A stretch of 35,241 nucleotides of DNA from JAWXBM01 sp034440115. Lineage in GTDB: Bacteria; Pseudomonadota; Gammaproteobacteria; Xanthomonadales; SZUA-36. A program made the position numbers and the translations under genes. The notes beneath the pieces were generated by a model, which worked only from the letters and a program-made list of their open reading frames with translations, was not told where the DNA came from and did no database searches. The stretch lies in assembly GCA_034440115.1 (NCBI GenBank), contig JAWXBM010000053.1:1-35241 (forward strand). The letters run 5' to 3'. This document shows, piece by piece, positions 1 through 7,665 of the stretch (position 1 is the stretch's first letter; every line of letters begins with the position of its first letter).

Positions 1-16
1 CTGCATACTTGCTCAT
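1..16 (-). CDS. Start of a leftward gene cut by the window edge
   Basis: On the minus strand an ATG at 16-14 opens a reading frame beginning M-S-K-Y-A. It is preceded by an AGGAG Shine-Dalgarno sequence seven bases upstream of the start codon. Only five codons are visible, so the product cannot be named. The call rests on the start-site context alone. Confidence 0.4.
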
Positions 17-115
17 CTCGGAACTCCTATTTGTTCAGGGAGTTACGACGTTATACTGGGACCTTATCAATAGCTGAGAAACATGGATAATCAGGTAGTA
101 TTATTCCTTATAAAT

Positions 116-151
116 CTACTTAATATCCATTAAATACAGATATTTAAGTAG
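116..151. repeat. AT-rich inverted repeat between divergent genes
   Basis: CTACTTAATATC (116-127) and GATATTTAAGTAG (139-151) form an inverted repeat that is perfect apart from one extra T, separated by 11 bases. It lies in the AT-rich spacer between the leftward partial gene at 16 and the rightward hydrolase at 290. There is no T-run typical of a terminator. It could be an operator or a cruciform-prone spacer. The rest of 17-289 shows no gene. Confidence 0.5.
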
Positions 152-289
152 TAATTTACCAACGTTAGTGGAACACTATCATTCAGCAGCTTATTTCGAT
201 TTTTGGTTCAAGCGTTGGGATACTACTTGCTGTTATTCTGACCTCAGTTTTCAGACATTTGTGCAGGCTCGACACCATGGGAGCATTTG

Positions 290-1485
290 ATGAAGGCAAA
301 TACGCGACGAGTGTTGTTTGTACTTAGTTTGTTGTGCTTCGCTTGTCCGGCTGGGGCTCAGACCAATAAGAATTGGCCCACTTCTGAATGGCTGGAATCA
401 AGCCCCGCTGCACAAGGCATGGATGCCGACGTACTGCAGCGGCTGGATGCGGAGTTCGCAAGCGGCAAGCATGGTTATATTGATGGCATGCTGGTGATTC
501 GCAACGGCCAGACCGTGTACGAATCCTTCTACCCGCAAGATTACGATGCGGCCTTTCTGGCGCAAGAAAATCAACATCGCGGACCATACAATTATAACGA
601 TCCTGACTGGCATCCTTACTACCAGCGCGGCGAGCTGCATACCATGCAGTCAGTCAGTAAGAGCGTGATGGCAACGCTTATCGGTATGGTTTTCGGGAAG
701 GAAAAATCAGCGGACCGAAAGCTGCGGTTGCCCCTTATTTCGACAATTACCCGCTAGCAGATCAAAATCCCTGGCGCGCCGCCATGACCCTGGGTGATCT
801 GTTAACCATGACTTCAGGCATTCAGTGGGATGAAGAAACCTATCCCTACACCGATGCGCGGAACAACTGCGCTGTGATGGAAGCAAGCGACAACTGGACC
901 CGCTATGTGCTGAGCCTGCCCATGGCAGCCGAACCTGGTTCAACCTATGTCTATAACTCCGGCGTAACCATGTTGTTGGATCACATCCTGTACCGGGCTA
1001 CAGGCCAACATGCATTGGCATATGCCGAGCAGCACCTGTTTGCGCCTCTGGGTATTCACGATTACTTTTGGAAGCAGACACCCGCCGGAGAAACTGACGC
1101 CGAGGGCGGTCTGTACCTGCGCGCTCGTGATCTGGCCAAGTTGGGATACTTGTATTTGCATGATGGCGTTTGGGACGGGCAACGCATTCTGCCAGAAGAT
1201 TGGGTAGCTGCCGCCACCAAGCCCTGGGTGGTTCCTGGACCCAATGCAGACGAGTGGCGCTACGGCTACCAATGGTGGTTGATACCTTACAAAAATAGCT
1301 CAGACCAGGGCGGCGCGCATCAATATGCCTGGACTGCCGACGGCTACGGCGGTCAATTTCTTTTCGTTGTGCCTGAATATGACCTGGTTGCTGTGTTCAC
1401 AGGTTGGAACATCTTTGGTGCAGATGGATGGAGCGAAGACTATGCTCTGAGTGTGCTGATCGAGTCGATTCGCACAGCACTCTGA
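290..1485 (+). pseudogene. Secreted class C beta-lactamase-type serine hydrolase, frameshifted
   Basis: This is a serine hydrolase of the beta-lactamase class C / penicillin-binding-protein-like family (EstB type). The start is ATG 290 with GGGAG six bases upstream, followed by a signal peptide ending near residue 23 (PAGAQ). The SxxK nucleophile motif is S121-V-S-K124. The first frame stops at 757. The next frame resumes the family sequence (E-G-K-I-S-G-P-K-A-A-V) and runs to 1485 with the Y-x-N region (VYNSG) and the C-terminal GYGGQ block. Reading ATGG?TTTTCGGGAAGG near 685-697 with one extra base restores a continuous protein of about 398 residues. So either a one-base deletion has inactivated the gene or there is a sequencing or assembly error. 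The substrate is unknown; family members include esterases, peptidases and beta-lactamases. The lack of other damage suggests a very recent lesion or an error. Confidence 0.8.
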
Positions 1486-1494
1486 CAGGAAAAC

Positions 1495-1589
1495 TATTTT
1501 TGGAGTCTGAGTATTTTTGGGGCCAGAGTATAATGTTCTTATGCAGACAGGTTAAATTCAAGCTGTGAGAGTTTTGACTCTAACCCCAA
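1495..1589. repeat. Degenerate TTTTTGGGG-CAGAGTA repeats, likely transposon/RAYT-type remnant
   Basis: Two overlapping direct copies of about 20 bases occur at 1495-1514 and 1512-1531, both of the form TATTTTTGGnGnCnGAGTAT. An inverted relative, TTGACTCTAACCCCAA, lies at 1574-1589. The left and right parts therefore pair as TTGGGGnnAGAGT against ACTCTnnCCCCAA. From memory, TTGGGGTCAGAGTA termini recur in gammaproteobacteria near REP-associated (Y1/IS200-like) transposases. No transposase is present, so this is at most a short non-autonomous remnant. A further small hairpin (CTGACT-AAA-AGTCAG, 1606-1620) follows in the same spacer without a strong T-run. Confidence 0.4.
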
Positions 1590-1728
1590 CTATTCGCAAA
1601 AGGCACTGACTAAAAGTCAGAAGAAGTAAGTCTAAGAAGTGGCTAGTTTTCAACTCTGGCAAAATACTGTTAACGATCTTTAAATTTTGCCTGTTAGTTT
1701 TCATTGCGCGCCATCTCATTAGCCTGAT

Positions 1729-2247
1729 TCAACAACCCGGCCCTTCACAGTAAAGGCCGACAAACAGTTCTGAGCGTATTTTCCAAACGCCATCAACTTT
1801 GCGCCAACCCGATGCGTACGAGCCGCCCTTCTTCAAAGGGCCATTCTCATTGGTAACCGTTCCAACCCAGGTACCCTGCTCCCAGGCCAGGGGGTATGTT
1901 TCGCTGACGATGATCTCTGCAGGTGTGCGCACGTAAAGCACGTCGGGAAATTCCTTGAAGTGCTGTGCAAAGCTGGCTTCAGACTCTTTCGGGCTGTGCT
2001 CAATGTCACCCGTGCTGATCGTAATCACATATTCTTCATCCCAGAAAGATGCGACTGCAGCTGCATCATGTGCGGCAATGGCCTGGTTGGATGCTTCCCG
2101 GGCGGCCTTGATGGCAGTTTTGTCATCTTCCTGACTGGCGCTCAGCCATGAGGTCTGAACCAGCAAAACTGCAGCGACCACAATGACAAAATAATGAAGG
2201 ATAGAAGTGAGTGATGATGGTTGAGTGGATGTGATACCAGCGGTCAT
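1729..2247 (-). CDS. Exported NTF2-like (SnoaL/DUF4440) protein
   Basis: This is a 172-residue protein with an N-terminal hydrophobic segment (about residues 18-37) ending at a plausible signal-peptidase site (SWLSA-SQ). The mature part of about 130 residues has the pattern of the NTF2-like fold used by SnoaL/DUF4440 proteins: an N-terminal helix rich in Ala and Asp (AIAAHDAAAVASFWDEEYV), then beta strands ending in WRKVDGVWKIRSELF. Families of this fold bind small ligands or are non-enzymatic, so no reaction can be assigned. The start is supported by GGGAG about eight bases upstream. Two cysteines lie near the C-terminus (YCEGPGC), which could form a disulphide in the periplasm. The gene is separated by about 130 bases from the downstream ends of its neighbours and may be transcribed alone. 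Confidence 0.7.
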   Translation of the reverse strand: MTAGITSTQPSSLTSILHYFVIVVAAVLLVQTSWLSASQEDDKTAIKAAREASNQAIAAHDAAAVASFWDEEYVITISTGDIEHSPKESEASFAQHFKEFPDVLYVRTPAEIIVSETYPLAWEQGTWVGTVTNENGPLKKGGSYASGWRKVDGVWKIRSELFVGLYCEGPGC

Positions 2248-2377
2248 TGTTTATCTCCCTGTTTTCGAGCAGTTGCAAGAGATTCACAAGGCTGCTTCGG
2301 GTCTATGACATTGCTTGAAGTGTTACATGCCAGCCGGGAATCGACTGCCAATAGAAAGCCGGGGAATAAGGCTGGAA

Positions 2378-2734
2378 CTATATTCTCTCGTAAGCGTTGT
2401 GAATGCGCTCGACCAGCACATTCATCACATGCATGGAAAACTCCGGCATGTGCCGTATCAGCGACTCAAAACTGCTCTGGTCGATTACTGCCAGAGTGCA
2501 ATCGGTTTTGGCGGTCACTGTGGCGCTGCGAATGTCAGCGCTGATCAAGGCCATCTCGCCAACGATTTCACCCGCCCCGGCAACAGCCAACTGCTTGCCT
2601 TTGAGCGACACCACCACTTCACCCTTGATTACCACGTACATGTGGCCGCCCTCGGAATTCTCCTGGAATATTACCGTCCCCGCAGCAAAGCCCACCAGGT
2701 CGTTGGAACCTTGGAATGTCTCTAATAAGTCCAT
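2378..2734 (-). CDS. Stand-alone cyclic-nucleotide-binding domain protein (copy A)
   Basis: This 118-residue protein consists of one cNMP-binding (CAP_ED) domain with no helix-turn-helix, kinase or channel domain. The beta-roll glycines are visible (VIKGEVVVSLKG), as is the phosphate-binding cassette IVGEMALISADIRSATV. The cassette keeps the Glu (GEMA) and the Arg (DIRSAT) that contact cyclic nucleotide in CRP and PKA. A longer in-frame extension exists upstream, but ATG 2734 is preferred because GAAGAGAG precedes it and the protein then begins M-D-L-L-E-T-F, parallel to its neighbour (M-S-F-L-D-I-F). It follows a paralogue after 40 bases on the same strand, so the pair is probably one operon. 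Such single-domain proteins may act by protein-protein contact; the partner is unknown. Confidence 0.8.
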   Translation of the reverse strand: MDLLETFQGSNDLVGFAAGTVIFQENSEGGHMYVVIKGEVVVSLKGKQLAVAGAGEIVGEMALISADIRSATVTAKTDCTLAVIDQSSFESLIRHMPEFSMHVMNVLVERIHNAYERI

Positions 2735-2774
2735 TTTCTCTCTTCGCTCTGGATCGAACCGAACCCGCTGGGCG

Positions 2775-3155
2775 CTACTCCCCGAACTCCAATTGGGCAC
2801 TGATAAAGGCATTCACAACTCTCAGGCGATTGGCCATTGCCGCCAACGCATAATGTGCAAAAGAAGGGTCGGTGGCAATCAAGTGATTGAATTGTTCGCG
2901 ATCAAGCCGGGCCAGTTTTACTTCGCTGATTGCCGTGACAGTCTGGCTGCCTGAGGCTGACGCGATCACAGCCATTTCGCCAATAATGCTGTCTTTGGTT
3001 TCGGTGCTCAGCACCTGACCATGCAGGCTGATCTCCACATCACCGGCAAGGATCACATACAGCACATCTGCTTTACCGGTTTCTGAAAAAATGGTGGTTC
3101 CTGCCGGGCGGGTCTCAACATCTTTCCAGTCTTGGAAAATATCCAAAAAGCTCAT
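2775..3155 (-). CDS. Stand-alone cyclic-nucleotide-binding domain protein (copy B), cassette Arg lost
   Basis: A 126-residue paralogue of the next gene downstream, again a lone CAP_ED domain without an output domain. It shares the start M-x-x-L-(D/E)-x-F, the beta-roll (ILAGDVEISLHG) and the cassette SIIGEMAVIASASGSQTV. Aligned with copy A, the Arg of the phosphate-binding cassette is replaced by Gly (ASGSQT against DIRSAT), so canonical binding of cAMP or cGMP looks unlikely here. The Glu of GEMA is kept. It is the promoter-proximal gene of the pair. The upstream spacer of about 150 bases (3156-3307) shows no further gene. One copy may sense ligand while the other is structural, but this is inference. 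Confidence 0.8.
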   Translation of the reverse strand: MSFLDIFQDWKDVETRPAGTTIFSETGKADVLYVILAGDVEISLHGQVLSTETKDSIIGEMAVIASASGSQTVTAISEVKLARLDREQFNHLIATDPSFAHYALAAMANRLRVVNAFISAQLEFGE

Positions 3156-3307
3156 TTTCCATCATTCCTTGTGCGAACTGATTTGGCCCATCAGGGCCTC
3201 TCCCGATCACGTTCAAAAGATGCAATTATGCGGAGATTTGCTTGATTGTACGCTCAATACAGGATGATGTCGTAAGGGTTATCTTTATCACTGAGCTGTT
3301 AGTTTTT

Positions 3308-3820
3308 TCAGAGCTGAATCATGGCCCAGTCTTCCAGCGGCATATCCCGACCCGGGAATGCGGCATGCGCAAATGGCCAGTCTTTGGCCACCCATTCCCG
3401 TATGCAGGCTTCCAACTCGGCCTCCAGGTTCTGGTTTGCATTATCTACGCGTGCCCACAGATACACTTCAGCATCGAAGCCAGGTTTATGTGTGGGATAG
3501 ATATAAACGCAACCCAGCACCTGTGACTCATCCAGGCTAACGACAGTGTAGGTAAAAGAACTGCGACGCTGGAATTCCTTCTGGTGCCAGCCCAGGTCGA
3601 TCAGGTTCTGCTCCAGGGTCAAGCCCACAGGCCATTCGGTGTTCCAGATGGTTTGAAGATGCTCAAGGCTGGACATCACCGCAGCAAAATCGGGACCAAC
3701 GTCATGGATGGTCAACATACGCAGGCGAAAGCGCTCTGTTTCCATAAGTTGCGGTACAGTAAAATCTTTCCGCACAAAAGGCTTTGGGGACGAACCATAT
3801 TGATTGGTTGACAGACTCAT
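3308..3820 (-). CDS. GNAT-family N-acetyltransferase
   Basis: This 170-residue protein resembles the GNAT acyl-CoA N-acyltransferase fold. After an extended N-terminus comes RFRLRMLTIHDV (strand 1 / helix 1), then a central FTYTVVSLDESQVLGCVYIYPTH strand pair. The last is the usual beta4 segment where GNATs build the acetyl-CoA site. The C-terminal half (LEACIREWVAKDWPF) forms the following helix, and the protein then ends early compared with many GNATs. The start chosen is ATG 3820 with GGCGGAG upstream; a TTG at 3838 would add six residues but lacks a ribosome-binding site. The substrate is not predictable. The gene diverges from the alkaline phosphatase gene, with about 90 bases between the two starts. 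Confidence 0.7.
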   Translation of the reverse strand: MSLSTNQYGSSPKPFVRKDFTVPQLMETERFRLRMLTIHDVGPDFAAVMSSLEHLQTIWNTEWPVGLTLEQNLIDLGWHQKEFQRRSSFTYTVVSLDESQVLGCVYIYPTHKPGFDAEVYLWARVDNANQNLEAELEACIREWVAKDWPFAHAAFPGRDMPLEDWAMIQL

Positions 3821-3912
3821 AGTATTAACTCCGCCCAAGTCTACGCCTTGAAGTAAATCCGGCTACTATAGGATTATCCAGACAAACAGCAAGCGCACAA
3901 GGAACCGCACCG

Positions 3913-5331
3913 ATGCCGCTCAATTTCCCGATTAAAAACTTGGCCAAAAATCTGTCCAGCATGCTGGTCATCATGCTCTGCATTGTCGCTTGCAGCGTAC
4001 CCACCGTCACTCAGCAGGCAGAAAAAAAACCCCAAAACATCATCCTGATGATTGGTGATGGCATGGGCTACGCTCAGGTAAAAGCCTACCGCTACTATGC
4101 CGACAATCCTAGAACGCACATGATTGATCCATTGGCCATGGACCGCTACCTGCTGGGTTCAGTGGCCACTGAGGCCATTTCGATGGAATGCGCAGGCGAG
4201 GACAATACCGCTTGTGTGCGTGATCCCTATGGCGTGACCGATTCAGCCTCATCAGCTTCGGCCTATGCCACCGGCGAGGATACTCTGGTTGGACGGCTGG
4301 GCATTTCAGTCGATGGCCAGCGCCAGGAGAATATCTCAGAGAAAGCCAGGCGCGAAGACATCGCGGTTGGCCTGGTTGCCACCTCGCAAGTAACACACGC
4401 AACCCCCGCTGCTTTCTATGCCCACGTCGAAGGACGCAGCGAAGCCAGTGCCATTGCTGACCAGTTGTATGACAACCAATGGCAAGGTTCGCCCCTGGTC
4501 GATGTCATTCTGGGTGGCGGCAGCAACGACCTGCAGCGGCAAGATCGCGACCTCAGTGCCGAATTTGCAAAGGCTGGATACGCGTTGGTCAGTAATCGGG
4601 AAAAACTGCTGGCTAACGAGTCCGGTCGCGTCCTCGGTCTGTTCGCTCCCATCGCCCTGCCGCGCGCCTGGGACCGGCCCGACACCACGCCTTCGCTGGC
4701 TGACATGACGACTGCGGCAATAAAAGCCCTGGAGCAAAACCCTGAGGGATTTTTCCTGATGGTTGAAGGCAGCCAGATTGACTGGGCCGCGCATTCCAAC
4801 GATATCGTGGGCGTGGTGAGTGAAATGGAGGATTTTTCCCGCGCCATTGAAGTGGCACTGGAATACGCCGCTACTCATGGCGACACGCTGGTGGTGATTA
4901 CTGCGGATCACGAGACCGGTGGTTTGAGTATGGCGCGTGATGATCTGTACCGCTGGGATCCGCGCCCATTGCGTGGCTTGAAAGTCACACCGGCAGCCAT
5001 CAGCGAGGAATTCCTCGCAGGAGACGAGCAGCTATCCGTGGTGGCGCAACGCCACCTACCGTTTGAACTCACCGATGAGGAACGAGCCTTGCTGGATGAG
5101 GCAAAGGTTGAAACACCACCCTACCCACAGTACGGGGTCGACGGCACGCAAGCCTATACCCTGTTGAGCCTGGTGTTCGACAAGCGCACCTGGTCCGGCT
5201 GGACAAGCGTTGGCCATACCGGAGTTGATGTGCCGCTCTATGCTACCGGCCCGGGCAGCGAGCAATTCCGAGGTGTGATTCAGAATGAAGTCTTGGGACA
5301 GAAGTTGCAGCAACTGTTGCTTTCTGACTGA
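3913..5331 (+). CDS. Alkaline phosphatase, PhoA superfamily, predicted lipoprotein
   Basis: This 472-residue phosphomonoesterase hydrolyses phosphate esters outside the cytoplasm. A hydrophobic leader ends in the lipobox I-V-A-C27, so the protein is probably lipid-anchored. The metal and catalytic set of the family is complete: D49 in IGDGMG, nucleophile S111 in TDSASSA, E285 and D290/H294 in MVEGSQIDWAAHS, D332-H333 in TADHETGG, and H435 in GHTGVDVP. Length and motif order match the bacterial PhoA/PhoB1 type, which uses two Zn and one Mg. No clear Pho box is visible in the short upstream spacer. The glycosyltransferase gene starts 3 bases after the stop codon, so the two are almost certainly co-transcribed. 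Confidence 0.93.
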   Translation: MPLNFPIKNLAKNLSSMLVIMLCIVACSVPTVTQQAEKKPQNIILMIGDGMGYAQVKAYRYYADNPRTHMIDPLAMDRYLLGSVATEAISMECAGEDNTACVRDPYGVTDSASSASAYATGEDTLVGRLGISVDGQRQENISEKARREDIAVGLVATSQVTHATPAAFYAHVEGRSEASAIADQLYDNQWQGSPLVDVILGGGSNDLQRQDRDLSAEFAKAGYALVSNREKLLANESGRVLGLFAPIALPRAWDRPDTTPSLADMTTAAIKALEQNPEGFFLMVEGSQIDWAAHSNDIVGVVSEMEDFSRAIEVALEYAATHGDTLVVITADHETGGLSMARDDLYRWDPRPLRGLKVTPAAISEEFLAGDEQLSVVAQRHLPFELTDEERALLDEAKVETPPYPQYGVDGTQAYTLLSLVFDKRTWSGWTSVGHTGVDVPLYATGPGSEQFRGVIQNEVLGQKLQQLLLSD

Positions 5332-5334
5332 ATA

Positions 5335-6105
5335 ATGCCCTTAAGCAAAACGGGATCGGCAATCCCCAGAATCATTCACCAGACTTGCGGCTGTAAAGAG
5401 CTGCCACCACTGATTCATAAAGGTATCGCAGCGCTCAAAGCGCGTAATCCTGGCTGGGAGTATCGCTACTACGACGACCAGGCAGTCGAAGACTATATCC
5501 GGCTGCACTTTCCACACTATATGCCCGTATTCCAGCGCATCAATCCGAAGTATGGCTCAGCGAAAGCTGACCTTTTCCGCTACCTGCTGATGTATCGCGA
5601 GGGCGGAGTTTACCTGGACATCAAGAGCACATTCACCCAGCCCCTGGATGAAGTCCTGCACTCAAGCGACCGGTATCTGCTATCGCACTGGACAAACGAA
5701 ATCGGTACCCGCTATGCGCTCTGGGGAACCTATGACGAGATCGCCAACCCTAGGGGCGAGTTCCAGCAGTGTTTTATCGTTTGCGCGCCTGGACATGCGT
5801 TTCTCGCTGCCGTGATTGAGCGGGTGATCGGCAATCTTACCCACTACGATAGAGCGCGAGATGGCGTGGGTCGGCGATTGGTGCATGTTACCGGTCCCGT
5901 GGCTTATACACTTGCCATTACACCCTTGCTGGCCAGTCATGTGCATCGGCTGGCGGACAGCCATTCAGAGCTGTCCTTTGTTTACAACTTCTATAAGGAC
6001 GGCATTATCAATGGTCACACCGAGTTGTTTGATTACCACTATCGCTCGCTCGACGAACCCATCGTTCTGAACGGAACTGACGGGCCTATGAGCCCCGCAG
6101 GCTGA
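5335..6105 (+). CDS. OCH1/GT32-type glycosyltransferase (DXD sugar-binding)
   Basis: A 256-residue soluble glycosyltransferase related to the 'glycosyltransferase sugar-binding region containing DXD motif' family, which includes yeast OCH1 and bacterial capsule or LPS decorating enzymes. The N-terminal signature IPRIIHQT (10-17) is followed by AKADLFRYLLMYREGGVYLDIKS (76-98). The metal-binding DXD appears as D95-I-K97, a DxK variant. No signal peptide or membrane segment is seen, so it should act in the cytoplasm on a nucleotide sugar. It is tightly coupled to the upstream phosphatase gene (3-base gap). Its last 20 bases overlap the converging yehS gene, leaving no room for a terminator. Acceptor and donor sugars are unknown. 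Confidence 0.85.
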   Translation: MPLSKTGSAIPRIIHQTCGCKELPPLIHKGIAALKARNPGWEYRYYDDQAVEDYIRLHFPHYMPVFQRINPKYGSAKADLFRYLLMYREGGVYLDIKSTFTQPLDEVLHSSDRYLLSHWTNEIGTRYALWGTYDEIANPRGEFQQCFIVCAPGHAFLAAVIERVIGNLTHYDRARDGVGRRLVHVTGPVAYTLAITPLLASHVHRLADSHSELSFVYNFYKDGIINGHTELFDYHYRSLDEPIVLNGTDGPMSPAG

Positions 6106-6547
6106 GCTGCAGGCCTTTGAGGAAACTGCGCAAGCACTGGGTTTGGCACTCGCGGTAGTGTTTATGATCCGCGCGGCGGAAAAAGGCGCTGAGTTCGTGC
6201 TTGCTGATTTCCATGCCACCGGCCTTTAGCATGTTCAATACATCTTCGGCCTTCATATCCAGCGCGATTTTCAGTTTCAGAAATATGATATTGTTATTCA
6301 GGCGTTTTTCCGGCTCTGCCTGAACGCCCTCTTTCCGACCGCGCCGGTCGTTGATCAAGCCGTTGAGGAAGCAGGCGAAATCCACATCTGCCAGAGCTGC
6401 GAAATCCTCATCATCGTCTTTCTTCATCCAACTGCTGATTTGCGCCCGCGTGACCTCACGATCGGCCTGGCCAAAGATGGCGATCATCTTGTCGTCATCA
6501 AAGGCGAAGATATAACGGATGCGACGAAGAATATCGTTATTGGTCAT
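6086..6547 (-). CDS. yehS: YehS family protein (DUF1456)
   Basis: A 153-residue cytoplasmic protein that matches the YehS/DUF1456 family over its whole length. It contains two repeated DUF1456 units, one starting M-T-N-N-D-I-L-R-R-I-R-Y and the second starting near N-N-N-I-I-F-L-K-L-K-I-A. The family is widespread in gammaproteobacteria but has no established function. Its ATG overlaps the stop codon of the upstream S4-protein gene (ATGA), so it is the third gene of a leftward operon with the BON lipoprotein and the S4 protein. Its 3' end overlaps the converging glycosyltransferase gene by 20 bases. Confidence 0.9.
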   Translation of the reverse strand: MTNNDILRRIRYIFAFDDDKMIAIFGQADREVTRAQISSWMKKDDDEDFAALADVDFACFLNGLINDRRGRKEGVQAEPEKRLNNNIIFLKLKIALDMKAEDVLNMLKAGGMEISKHELSAFFRRADHKHYRECQTQCLRSFLKGLQLSLRGS

Positions 6548-6960
6548 TTCTGCACCTGCAGAACCACGCGAACAGTTTCCGTTCCGTATTCAACCACATC
6601 ACCGGAAACGATTTTCTTACGCTTGCGGGTTTCGATTTCACCATTCACGCGGACCTGGCCCGCGGCAATCTCGGCCTTGGCCATGCCACCACTGGAAACC
6701 ATGCCGTGTAGTTTCAGCACGTTACATAGCTCAATCGGTTGGGTATGAATTTCCAAGGTGTTCATATCGCAAGTCCAGCTGAACCATTCAAAATCGACTT
6801 CCAACCTGAAGGGCTGATCGTTGAGCGGGCTGTGCAGCAGATGCTCGTGGTCTGAGATGGCTTCGTGCTCAGCCTCAAGCACCGTCTTCAGAACCTCGAC
6901 AGCTTCAGCAATGTCAGGCCCGATAAAATCGACCTCCAGCCCGACTCTTCTACTGCTCAT
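6544..6960 (-). CDS. S4-domain RNA-binding protein with N-terminal extension
   Basis: The C-terminal ~70 residues form a YbcJ/YaaA-type S4 RNA-binding module: LCNVLKLHGMVSSGGMAKAEI, then GQVRVNGEIETRKRKKI and GDVVEYG. Stand-alone S4 proteins of this type are normally about 70 residues. Here an additional acidic N-terminal segment of about 64 residues (EVDFIGPDIAEAVEVL…, EVDFEWFSW) precedes it in frame. The long start ATG 6960 is favoured because it overlaps the stop codon of the upstream BON gene (TGATG), the pattern of translational coupling. A GTG at 6963 and an internal ATG at 6765 are alternatives; the latter has only weak ribosome-binding sequence. The stop overlaps the start of yehS. 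A role in ribosome or RNA metabolism is inferred from the domain. Confidence 0.75.
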   Translation of the reverse strand: MSSRRVGLEVDFIGPDIAEAVEVLKTVLEAEHEAISDHEHLLHSPLNDQPFRLEVDFEWFSWTCDMNTLEIHTQPIELCNVLKLHGMVSSGGMAKAEIAAGQVRVNGEIETRKRKKIVSGDVVEYGTETVRVVLQVQK

Positions 6961-7466
6961 CACTGAGGAGTGGATTGCTCGATTTCCATCAGGTTACGCA
7001 CCGACTTTACGCCAGGAGCCTGTTTGGCCATATCAACTGCAAGATCTACTTGTTGCTGGCTCTGCATGTCTCCCTTCAGGCTTACTACCCCATGGTCTAC
7101 GCTTACACTGACGGCGTTACCTTCCAGCTTTGGCTCTTCCAGAAGTTGCTTCTGTACTAATCGAAACAACGCCGTATCATTGGCCCTTCGTTCCAGTAAC
7201 TCCTGCTCTTCAAAGTATTGCAGTTGAATTTTCTTGAGCTCTTTACGTGTTTCTTGCAACTCTGATTCGGCTGCCTCTACGGCCTTCTCCCTGGCCGCCA
7301 GTTCATCCGCCGCATCGACCACTTTATCTCCGGCCTGTTCCATCTTCTGCTGCACTGCGTCAACATCATCGGCAGTCTTAAGCAGCTTTTCATCCGGGGT
7401 GTCTGGCTGGCAACCCGCCAGTACCAGGCAAGCCAGAATTACAACAACCAGCCTTGGATTAATCAC
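6960..7466 (-). CDS. BON-domain lipoprotein with coiled coil
   Basis: A 168-residue predicted lipoprotein whose leader ends in LVLAGC with C19 as the lipidated residue. Residues about 35-95 are strongly heptad-like and charged (AADELAAREKAVEAAESELQ…), predicting a coiled coil. Residues about 98-162 match a BON domain (ALFRLVQKQL, VSVDHGVVSLKGDM, VDLAVDMAKQAPGVKSVRNLM), the fold found in OsmY and other envelope-binding proteins. The start is GTG 7466 with AAAGGAG eight bases upstream. It is the first gene of a leftward operon with the S4 protein and yehS. A role in envelope stability is inferred; the grouping with an RNA-binding protein is unexplained. Confidence 0.88.
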   Translation of the reverse strand: MINPRLVVVILACLVLAGCQPDTPDEKLLKTADDVDAVQQKMEQAGDKVVDAADELAAREKAVEAAESELQETRKELKKIQLQYFEEQELLERRANDTALFRLVQKQLLEEPKLEGNAVSVSVDHGVVSLKGDMQSQQQVDLAVDMAKQAPGVKSVRNLMEIEQSTPQ

Positions 7467-7665
7467 GATTTTCTCCTTTCATACCCGTTTGCACGCTTGT
7501 TCTTTCTGTTACATCACACTATCACTTTGCGTTTTTTAATGCACTGGGGCGTATCATGTCAGTTTCTGCCTTGAATTTGTTACAGTATTCCAACACTATT
7601 CCTGGCTGATTTTGCCCACTCATATCGTTCCTTCGATCCGGATAACCCCATTCCAGGAATTTCTT

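Noticed and set aside
1606..1620. Hairpin CTGACT-AAA-AGTCAG as a possible terminator
   Set aside because: No adequate T-run on either strand and a weak stem.
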